DNA of 64,000 nt. Origin: Lachnospiraceae bacterium (lineage in GTDB: Bacteria; Bacillota; Clostridia; Lachnospirales; Lachnospiraceae). Made by a program: the position numbers and the translations under genes. Below, piece after piece: positions 57,891-64,000 of the stretch (position 1 is its first letter; every line of letters begins with the position of its first letter). A model generated the notes under the pieces. It did not search any database. It worked only from the letters and a program-made list of their open reading frames with translations, and had not been told where the DNA came from. The stretch lies in assembly GCA_910575035.1 (NCBI GenBank), contig CAJTDL010000014.1, forward strand, positions 1 to 64,000, given 5' to 3'.

Positions 57891-57922
57891 TTCCCTACCA
57901 TTCCGTATACACCCGATTCAGG
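57891..57922. repeat. Attachment-site-like repeat, host 5' end (attL-like)
   Basis: TTC, 2 bases, TACCAT (57896-57901), 3 bases, GTATACA, 3 bases, GATTCAGG: the same blocks as at 52137-52167. Here the GTATACA...GATTCAGG side is host gene coding sequence (LNRVYTEW). Confidence 0.75.
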
Positions 57923-58578
57923 GTAAAAGACATAATGGCAAGGATATTGGCTTGAATGGTGCTCAGCGGCCAGGTGGCGTAGATCTCGCTGGAAGCCACA
58001 TTCTTAATATAGTCCTTATACTTCACATAATAGTCCCCAGCCGTGGAGTCGCCTGGCGTCCCATCATGCACCACCACATATTCCGGAATGACTACCCGGC
58101 TCAGGACAATTTCGCCGCTCTCATCCACTGGCTTGATCTCTGCCTCTGCAATCTTAGGGGGAAAATCCCCAAACAGCGTATTGGCTGGGATTACAATATT
58201 CTTCATGTCCTGCTCTGATACCTCTAAAGGCTCCATCTGCACATTCTGCAAAGACAGCTCCCCAGAAAACACATCGACCCCTTCCACATTGACTGGACGG
58301 TATCCCTCTGCCTCCACCTGTACCGTATACTCTGCATAGGGCTGGGACTGGTCTGGCTCCATGCTGTATTCTAAGGGAGGGGCTGCCAGGGACAGCACTT
58401 CCGATTGCCCATCCCCATCTGTGGAAATCTGCTCTAACGTACTATCCGGTTCTCCAGTATAGGAAATGGTGACTCTGGCATTCTCCACCGGCACCATCCC
58501 CACAGCAGAAGTAACCTGAACCTTTATCGTTCCCTGGTCTACGTGATTGAGCTGAGCTGCTCGTAATTGATTCCGCAT
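57896..58578 (-). pseudogene. 5' part of the split SpoIID-like/peptidoglycan-binding protein gene
   Basis: The frame starts MRNQLRAAQLNHVDQGTIKV at 58578, with GAGGTG 5 nt upstream, and ends ...LNRVYTEW followed at once by a TAG created at the junction (57895-57897). It has a carboxypeptidase-regulatory-like beta domain (about 18-120) and the start of a SpoIID-like segment (DYIKNVASSEIYATWP, ANILAIMSFTLN). The missing rest is at 51559-52147. The truncated product lacks the peptidoglycan-binding end and is probably not functional. Confidence 0.88.
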
Positions 58579-58813
58579 AAACACCTCTAAACATCCGCAC
58601 TTATTCATAATCTATGCCAAAGCCTTAAAGTTGTGCCAGTTCCAACGCATTTATATTTTGTTAACCTTTTTCTCCTCTCAATGGCAGCCGGATGCAGAAG
58701 CATTTTGAATTATCCCAACAAAAAAAACCACACAGGGAAATACTCCCAGATGCGGCTCTATATTCCAGCATAGTATGCCTGTCACAGCACATACAAATTT
58801 TAAGGGCCAACCC

Positions 58814-59020
58814 TTATGCCTGCCTTAGTGGAGCAGCCCGCCAGGCTTCTGCATAATACACGTCAGAGGCCTGGCTGATATATTTCTCCTCCATCTGCAG
58901 CTTCCTTGCATATAATGCCCCACTAATGCAGATTGCCAGCACTGCTATCGCAAATACAACCATATTCCCTCTTTTTTTGGTCTCATTCACACAGGCGAAC
59001 TTATCTTGTTTCTTCCTCAT
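58814..59020 (-). CDS. Small membrane protein (68 aa)
   Basis: The ATG at 59020 (MRKKQDKFACVNETKKRGN) has GGAG just upstream. One transmembrane helix (MVVFAIAVLAICISGALYA) is followed by a polar end (KLQMEEKYISQASDVYYAEAW). It recalls small DivIC/FtsL-like proteins but is too short and lacks a clear heptad, so I assign no function. It shares a regulatory region of palindromes with the divergent SH3 gene. Confidence 0.55.
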   Translation of the reverse strand: MRKKQDKFACVNETKKRGNMVVFAIAVLAICISGALYARKLQMEEKYISQASDVYYAEAWRAAPLRQA

Positions 59021-59113
59021 AATGCTCCATCCCTTTCTTGCAACCAGCGCCTCTTTGTTTTCATGTACAAATTTTAACACTAGTTTTTGAAAAAGTCTTT
59101 AAATCCATTCTAT

Positions 59114-59214
59114 TTCTTTCTTAAGAAATTATGAATGGAAGAGGAATGCTTTGTAATAATGCCGCATATTCTTTCTTAAGAAATTATGATGTCCATTGAC
59201 ACATTTCTAAGAAA
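59114..59214. promoter_or_regulatory. Palindromic operator array
   Basis: A 21-bp direct repeat containing the palindrome TTTCTTAAGAAA occurs at 59114-59134 and 59169-59189, 55 bp apart. A shorter form, TTTCTAAGAAA, lies at 59204-59214 inside the promoter spacer. Three related sites around a promoter suggest a dimeric regulator; I do not recognise which. Confidence 0.65.
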
Positions 59215-59224
59215 GTCATATACT
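59196..59224 (+). promoter_or_regulatory. Promoter of the SH3/Fn3 secreted protein gene
   Basis: TTGACA (59196-59201), a 17-bp spacer and TATACT (59219-59224), with the third palindrome inside the spacer. Confidence 0.85.
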
Positions 59225-59273
59225 TTTATTGGAAGAAAATAACAAAAATTATTATGTAAGGAGTGGATGAGTT

Positions 59274-60104
59274 ATGAAATTTTTCCAAAAAACTTCCAAA
59301 ATGTTACTAATTCTCTGCGGCATCTTCTTATTTGCCGTCTCACCTATCAGTGTTTCAGCTGCACCAAAGAAAGTATCCGGCATAAAATGCGGGGTTACTA
59401 CCCAAAACAGCATTAATATTTCCTGGAGTGGGCAGAACGGCATTTCCGGTTATCAGATTTACCGTTCTTCCTGTTATGAAGGCGAATACAAACGGATTAT
59501 GAATGTCAATCCACAAATGCGGGCGTTTTGCAACAAGAATCTTCCAAGCGGGCAGGAATACTATTATAAAATACGGGCTTATTCCAACAATAGAGGCCAT
59601 ACTACCTATGGAAAATTCTCAAAGATATTAAAAGGATATACGAAAATGCCTTACACACAGAAGGCTAAGGTTCGTGCACGTGTCAATATGAGAAAGCATG
59701 CAGGGACAACCCATCCCGTATTGGCTACGCTGAACACTAATACAACGGTGTCCATTCTTTGCTCTGCAAAGGATAAAACAGGGGGCGACTGGAAATATGT
59801 AAAATGCACGGCAAATGGGCAGAGCCTGAAAGGGTATATCCGCAGTGACCTGCTGGGAAAAGCAAATGGAAATAACAATAATACTATGAAAAAGACAGCG
59901 AAGGTTACAGCAAACAGTTTGAACGTCCGGTCAAATGCAGGGATGAACAGCCCGGTAATCAGCAATCTGAAGAAAGGGCAGACTGTGACTGTATTGGGCG
60001 TCAAGAAATCTGCAGACGGGACTTCCTGGACACAGGTACAGTTTAAGAAAAACGGACGGACTGTGAAGGGGTATGTGGCTTCACGGTACCTTCGGGTTTT
60101 GTAG
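59274..60104 (+). CDS. Secreted protein with Fn3 and two SH3 domains
   Basis: This 276-residue protein has a signal peptide (KTSKMLLILCGIFLFAVSPISVSAA), a fibronectin type III domain (about 33-120) and two bacterial SH3 domains (about 125-195 and 207-276; RVNMRKHAGTTHPVLATL and SLNVRSNAGMNSPVIS). Bacterial SH3 domains bind cell wall peptides. No catalytic domain is seen, so it may be a wall-binding or regulatory protein. AAGGAG lies ahead of the ATG. Expression is probably switched by the operator array upstream. Confidence 0.85.
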   Translation: MKFFQKTSKMLLILCGIFLFAVSPISVSAAPKKVSGIKCGVTTQNSINISWSGQNGISGYQIYRSSCYEGEYKRIMNVNPQMRAFCNKNLPSGQEYYYKIRAYSNNRGHTTYGKFSKILKGYTKMPYTQKAKVRARVNMRKHAGTTHPVLATLNTNTTVSILCSAKDKTGGDWKYVKCTANGQSLKGYIRSDLLGKANGNNNNTMKKTAKVTANSLNVRSNAGMNSPVISNLKKGQTVTVLGVKKSADGTSWTQVQFKKNGRTVKGYVASRYLRVL

Positions 60105-60120
60105 GAAATTAATACATCAA

Positions 60121-60178
60121 GCCCCATGGGGAAATGAAAGGAATATACTTCTTTCACCTCCCCATGGGGCGATCTTTT
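60121..60178 (+). terminator. Terminator after the SH3 gene
   Basis: GCCCCATGGGGA and TCCCCATGGGGC form a long stem with an inner GAAAG/CTTTC stem, followed by GATCTTTTGG. Confidence 0.7.
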
Positions 60179-60219
60179 GGCTTAGGGCATGTTTAAAAAA
60201 TGCTTTTCCTTTACACTTT

Positions 60220-61284
60220 TTATTTTACTTCCCTTGTCCATCCATACTTATCGTCTTCATTTCCCCACTGGATGCCTGTCAGGTAATCATAGAGCCTCTG
60301 GGTCAGCTCACCAATCTGAAAGCCGTTGACAGTTACTACATCATCCTTGTACATAAACTCGCCTACCGGGGAAATTACAGCGGCAGTCCCTGTTCCAAAG
60401 GCCTCCTCCAAAGTGCCGTCATGGCCTGCCTTCATCAGGTCATCTACGGATAAATGCGTCTCATTAACCTTGTATCCCCAATCCTTCAGCACCTGGATAA
60501 TGGAGTCCCTGGTTACGCCTGGAAGGACTGTCCCTTCGATTGGGGCTGTGTAGATTTCCCCGTTGATCTTGAACATGATATTCATAGTGCCGACTTCTTC
60601 TACATATTTGCGGTTTACGCCATCCAGCCAGAGCACTTGGGTACAGCCTTTTTCCTCTGCCCGCACCTGGCCTAAAATAGAGGCTGCATAGTTGCCGCCG
60701 CATTTTGTATTGCCGGTTCCGCCTTTTACGGCACGCACAAGCTCATCCTCTACCAGGATCTTTACCGGGTTTAGGCCTTCTGGATAATATGCGCCCACTG
60801 GGCAGCAGATGATCATAAATTTATAAGATACTGCCATATGCACGCCCAAATATGATTCTGTCGCAAACATAAAAGGACGGATATAAAGGGAAGTCCCTGG
60901 CTCAGAGGGAATCCAATCCCTTTCCACCCTCACCAGCTCCTCAATGGCCTCTACAAACATATCCTCTGGGAACCCAGGCATGCATAGCCTCTCATTGGAA
61001 GTGATCATCCTCTTGGCATTCATTTCCGGGCGGAACAGCAAGATCTTGTCCTCTTTGGTGCGGTATGCCTTCAAGCCTTCAAAGGTTTCCTGGGCATAAT
61101 GGAGGGTCACACAGGATGGATTGATAGAGACCGGCCCATATGGCTCAATCCTTGCATCATGCCAGCCCTCTCCTTTGTCCCACTCCATAACAAACATATA
61201 ATCCGTCATATGCTTGCCAAACCCCAGATTTTTCTGGTCTGGCTTTTCTTTTAACTCATTTCTTTTTACAAATTTAATATCCAT
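60220..61284 (-). CDS. ilvE: Branched-chain amino acid aminotransferase
   Basis: This 354-residue class IV PLP aminotransferase starts MDIKFVKRNELKEKP. It has the long-form bacterial BCAT features (GYMFVMEWDKGEGW-like region, KCGGNYAASILGQ and VEEVGTMNIMF). It transfers amino groups between glutamate and the keto acids of Val, Leu and Ile. The ATG at 61284 follows GGAGGAG. No other ilv genes are in the window. Confidence 0.95.
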   Translation of the reverse strand: MDIKFVKRNELKEKPDQKNLGFGKHMTDYMFVMEWDKGEGWHDARIEPYGPVSINPSCVTLHYAQETFEGLKAYRTKEDKILLFRPEMNAKRMITSNERLCMPGFPEDMFVEAIEELVRVERDWIPSEPGTSLYIRPFMFATESYLGVHMAVSYKFMIICCPVGAYYPEGLNPVKILVEDELVRAVKGGTGNTKCGGNYAASILGQVRAEEKGCTQVLWLDGVNRKYVEEVGTMNIMFKINGEIYTAPIEGTVLPGVTRDSIIQVLKDWGYKVNETHLSVDDLMKAGHDGTLEEAFGTGTAAVISPVGEFMYKDDVVTVNGFQIGELTQRLYDYLTGIQWGNEDDKYGWTREVK

Positions 61285-61384
61285 GGTGGCTCCTCCATTC
61301 TGTTTTCTATTATTGCCGTCCCGCAGCATGGTTTTTCCATCTTGCCTGCCAAAAATCAGCGCCTTGGGCAATTACTTTTTTCAA

Positions 61385-61412
61385 TTATTATACTTTTTTC
61401 CATAGCTGTCAA
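61385..61412 (-). promoter_or_regulatory. Putative promoter of ilvE
   Basis: Minus-strand TTGACA (61407-61412), a 16-bp spacer and TAATAA (61385-61390). The 61285-61609 stretch has no gene and no T-box that I could recognise. Confidence 0.5.
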
Positions 61413-61609
61413 GATTATTCTTAAGGCTTATAATTACCATAACTTATATTTATATAAATTTCACTCATCAATAACTTTTCTGCATATCTAAAGAAAGGAA
61501 AATAGGTGTATACTCTATATATCAACTTGTCTGGCCTGACTGTTGACATATATGCCATTCCAGGCAGCAGCAGAAAGTTTTATTATATTTTAGTAAAGGA
61601 GTCTTTGTT

Positions 61610-62125
61610 ATGCATCAATTCCAACCCATTCCAAGCGAATTATTTGAAGTTAATCCTTTCACCAAGCTGGCGGATGAATGGATGATGGTTGTTGCTGGTA
61701 ACCGTGAAAAAACCAATGCGCTGACCGCAAGCTGGGGAGGCTTTGGGGTACTCTGGGGGAAACAGGTGGCCTATATCTTTATTCGGGAGAGCAGGTATAC
61801 CAAGGAGTTTATTGACAGGGAAGATTATTTCTCCTGTTGCTTTTTTGAACCAAAATATAAGGCGGCTCTGCAGTATTTTGGGACAGCGTCCGGAAGGAAG
61901 GAAAATAAGTTCCAGATTTCGCACATGAATGTGAATTTTAGGGATGAAGTTCCTTACATAGATGAAGGAAATCTGCTGATCCCCTGCCGGAAATTAGCGG
62001 CTGTTCCTTTAAGGGAAGATTGCTTCTGGGATCCGGAGATTTTGCCGAAATGGTATTCTGGGAAGGAAAAAGGGAATTTCCATACCATGTATGTGGGAGA
62101 AGTGTTGGATATTTTAGCCCGGTAG
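61610..62125 (+). CDS. Flavin reductase family protein
   Basis: This 171-residue FMN-binding split-barrel protein has PFTKLADEWMMVVAGNREKTNALTASWGGFGVLWGK and FIRESRYTKEF. It belongs to the same broad family as the protein at 22295-22939 but to a shorter subgroup. It starts with AAAGGAG upstream. Its partner or substrate is unknown. Confidence 0.85.
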   Translation: MHQFQPIPSELFEVNPFTKLADEWMMVVAGNREKTNALTASWGGFGVLWGKQVAYIFIRESRYTKEFIDREDYFSCCFFEPKYKAALQYFGTASGRKENKFQISHMNVNFRDEVPYIDEGNLLIPCRKLAAVPLREDCFWDPEILPKWYSGKEKGNFHTMYVGEVLDILAR

Positions 62126-62141
62126 AATTTGTGGGCCGGAC

Positions 62142-62169
62142 GCCGGATGCAGAAGCTTCTGCATCCGGC
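62142..62169. repeat. Perfect palindrome after the flavin reductase gene
   Basis: GCCGGATGCAGAAGC runs straight into its own complement, a 28-bp perfect palindrome with no spacer. It is followed by an A/T-rich tail on the plus strand and may act as a terminator. Confidence 0.6.
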
Positions 62170-62309
62170 CGACATCGGAAACGGAAATTTTTTCTCAGAT
62201 TACAGGACTGAAAAATTGAACAAAGGTTCTTCCTCCCCAGATACAGAAGCAAACGTAGAATAAAAGTTCTTTTTCTTAGCTTACAAGAGAGGAAAAACGT
62301 AGCCAGGGC

Positions 62310-63551
62310 TTAAGGGTTTGCTTTTGTGGCTTGTGAAGGATTTAGGGGCAATTCTACCTGAAATACGATCTGCTGGCTCTCGCTGGCAGCAAAAATCTTC
62401 CCGCCATGGAGGGTTACAATCTCTTTGGCAATAGCCAGGCCTAAGCCTGCGCCTCCTGTGTCAGAGTTCCTTGCTTCATCCATACGGTAAAATTTATCAA
62501 ATATAGAAGACAGCTTTTCTTTGGGAATCGTTTTCCCCTGGTTTTTAAAACAAATTATCACGCTGCCTGCATCCATTTCGCTGGCTCCTAATGGCTTTTC
62601 CTTAGATCCATAGCCATTGGCTTTTTCAGATTCGCGCTCTTCTACAGAGATTTCAATCTGTGTAGAAGGATAGCTGTATGCAATGGCGTTCTTTAGGATA
62701 TTGTTGAACACCCTCGCCAGCTTTATAGAATCCCCATAAACCTTTATATTTTCTTTGCTGTGGAGGATTACTTCGTTGCCTTTTTCTGCCAGAAGGGGAT
62801 AAAATTCTTCTATCATCTGTACCAGCATATAATACAGGTCTATTTCTTCTTTTTCCAAACGGATTTCCTGGATATTGTAACGGGTAATCTCAAAAAATTC
62901 CTGGATCAGCCCCTCTAAGCGGTTCGCCTTTTCCAGGCTGATATGGACATATTTTGCTTTTTGCTCCACGGGCATATCCGGCACTTCCTCCAAAAGGCTC
63001 AGATAGCCAATCACAGAAGTCAAAGGGGTGCGGATATCATGAGCCAGGTACATAACCAGATTGTTTTTCCGTTCTTCTGCCAGCTTCGCCTCCAATTCGC
63101 GCCTTTCTAAGGTCTGGCGCAGCACATTCAGCTTGCGCTCTATAGGCTCCATTTCCGGAGAAAGCAGGATTTCCTTATCATTTCCCTGAATCAGCTTGTC
63201 CAGCCCCTGGCTAATCTGATTAAAATATTGGATAAAATGGGACAGGAATATCCGAAACAGCAGCAAAAAGCACACTGTCACAGCGGCAAAAATGATCAGG
63301 TAGGAATTTTCACGCAGGCCATAATTGTAGATATTCCAGGCATCCCAATAATCCAGGTGGAGCGCATTCTGCAGAAACATGACAATCCAGTCCCCTACCC
63401 GCCCAAACCAAAAACGGCTGTAAAGAATAAAGATAATAAAAAATGCCAGGACTACCACGCCAAACGTCTGCACCAATATCTTGACCCGGAGCTTAGAATA
63501 GCCGCTGTCCTTTTCTTTCTGGCGCTTTTGCAGCCATTGTTTAATTTTCAA
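62310..63551 (-). CDS. Sensor histidine kinase
   Basis: This 413-residue protein has two transmembrane helices (about 27-44 and 84-104), a HAMP-like segment, a dimerisation box with His171 (AHDIRTPLTS) and an ATPase domain (NILKNAIAYS, FDKFYRMDEARNSDTGGAGLGLAIA). The layout and short ectodomain are like VanS-type kinases. It starts at a TTG that overlaps the regulator's stop codon region by 11 bp. Confidence 0.93.
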   Translation of the reverse strand: MKIKQWLQKRQKEKDSGYSKLRVKILVQTFGVVVLAFFIIFILYSRFWFGRVGDWIVMFLQNALHLDYWDAWNIYNYGLRENSYLIIFAAVTVCFLLLFRIFLSHFIQYFNQISQGLDKLIQGNDKEILLSPEMEPIERKLNVLRQTLERRELEAKLAEERKNNLVMYLAHDIRTPLTSVIGYLSLLEEVPDMPVEQKAKYVHISLEKANRLEGLIQEFFEITRYNIQEIRLEKEEIDLYYMLVQMIEEFYPLLAEKGNEVILHSKENIKVYGDSIKLARVFNNILKNAIAYSYPSTQIEISVEERESEKANGYGSKEKPLGASEMDAGSVIICFKNQGKTIPKEKLSSIFDKFYRMDEARNSDTGGAGLGLAIAKEIVTLHGGKIFAASESQQIVFQVELPLNPSQATKANP

Positions 63552-64000
63552 TTTTATACCCCACTCCCCAGATTGTCTTAATGTATTTCGGGTGCTCTAC
63601 AGAATCATTCATTTTTTCCCGGAGATGGCGAATATGAACCGTAATCGTATTATTGCTTTTGCTGTAATACTCATCCTTCCATACACTATGGAATAATTCT
63701 TCGGAACTGACAGCCTCGCCCTTGCGCTCACAGAGTAATTTCAGGATGGAAAATTCCGTGGGGGTCAGCAGCAGGGGCTTCTCATCCAACAGGCATTCGT
63801 GGGTCTTCACGTTCATAACCAATCCGCCATGAATCAAGAGGGATCTGTCCGCAGCCGCCTGTGCCTGTGGATGGTTGTAGCGTTTATAGCGGCGCAACTG
63901 GGCTTTGACACGGGCTACCAGTTCTAAGGGACGGAAGGGCTTTGTCATATAGTCATCCGCCCCCATCATCAGGCCGCGGATCTTATCAATTTCCTCATCT
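63541..64000 (-). CDS. OmpR/VanR-type response regulator (partial)
   Basis: The frame stays open to the window end. The end of the receiver domain (IDKIRGLMMGADDYMTKPF with the conserved Lys) and a full winged-helix output domain (LTPTEFSILKLLCE, NTITVHIRHLREKM, WGVGYKIEN) are visible. The N-terminal part with the phospho-accepting Asp lies beyond 64000. It is the partner of the overlapping histidine kinase. Confidence 0.93.
   Translation of the reverse strand, partial: DEEIDKIRGLMMGADDYMTKPFRPLELVARVKAQLRRYKRYNHPQAQAAADRSLLIHGGLVMNVKTHECLLDEKPLLLTPTEFSILKLLCERKGEAVSSEELFHSVWKDEYYSKSNNTITVHIRHLREKMNDSVEHPKYIKTIWGVGYKIEN

Larger units (their letters stand above)
52142..57901. mobile_element. 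Serine-recombinase element carrying lacL-lacM
   Basis: The element is about 5.75 kb and is bounded by TACCAT copies at 52142-52147 and 57896-57901 within longer imperfect repeats. It splits a host gene and contains lacL, lacM, a large serine recombinase and a 72-residue ORF, all on the minus strand. It has no relaxase, replication or conjugation gene, so it is not a conjugative element by itself. The lacM stop codon lies only 16-20 bp inside the right junction. Precise excision would restore the host gene. Confidence 0.88.

Noticed and set aside
61285-61609. T-box or leucine-type leader upstream of ilvE
   Set aside because: No T-box core sequence, specifier hairpin or terminator pair could be recognised by eye.

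Overview
The window looks like chromosome of a low-to-mid GC Gram-positive anaerobe, most likely a gut Lachnospiraceae (class Clostridia). Supporting signs are strong Shine-Dalgarno sites, sigma-A promoters with TTGACA/TATAAT, a CIRCE element, a YmxH/YlmC sporulation protein, a DUF4364 protein, a DUF1667 glycerol cluster, large secreted glycoside hydrolases with bacterial Ig domains, and no respiratory-chain genes. Nearly all genes lie on the minus strand. Genus cannot be fixed from sequence reading alone.

Layout. 1-8.5 kb: a small membrane protein, a rhodanese-TtcA fusion, a hemerythrin/CheX-like/receiver fusion (+), an ECF sigma/anti-sigma pair, efp, rpiB, yqeG, nrdR and a ymxH-like gene whose ribosome site is buried in a hairpin. 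8.5-15.9 kb: a glycerol regulon (glpP, a TetR-like regulator, glpK, glpF, a GlpA-like dehydrogenase, an FAD/NAD oxidoreductase, a DUF1667 protein) with a leader terminator in front of glpP. 16-19 kb: a DUF624 protein, yceD-rpmF, a previously unlisted type I toxin-antitoxin locus (17.7-18.0 kb) and five tRNA genes (Pro, Arg, His, Gln, Lys) behind one consensus promoter. 19-28 kb: malic enzyme, a radical SAM protein, DUF4364, two coupled small genes, a CBS/DRTGG pyrophosphatase, a coiled-coil membrane protein, mtaB and an HPr-like protein without the active histidine. 28-41 kb: thiI, a cysteine desulfurase, rsmE, prmA, a large secreted transglutaminase-like protein, then dnaJ-dnaK-grpE-hrcA under a CIRCE-controlled promoter. 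41-43.2 kb: an AT-rich RloA/RloB (AbiL-like) pair, probably anti-phage. 43.3-51.1 kb: three secreted proteins (two GH43-like enzymes and a LamG/Ig protein), suggesting arabinan or other pentose-polymer breakdown. 58.8-64 kb: a small membrane protein, an SH3/Fn3 secreted protein behind palindromic operators, ilvE, a flavin reductase and a two-component system cut by the window end.

The most interesting region is 51.6-58.6 kb. A gene for a secreted SpoIID-like/peptidoglycan-binding protein is split in two. Between the halves sits a compact 5.75-kb element holding a large serine recombinase, a small upstream ORF and a two-gene LacL/LacM beta-galactosidase whose ORFs overlap by 17 bp. The junctions carry imperfect 31-32 bp direct repeats with an identical TACCAT core. 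Recombination at that core would remove the element and rejoin the two halves in frame (about 421 residues). This is a minimal recombinase-plus-metabolic-cargo element sitting in a gene related to sporulation or the cell wall, and it may be reversible in the manner of skin-type elements. That reversibility is inference.
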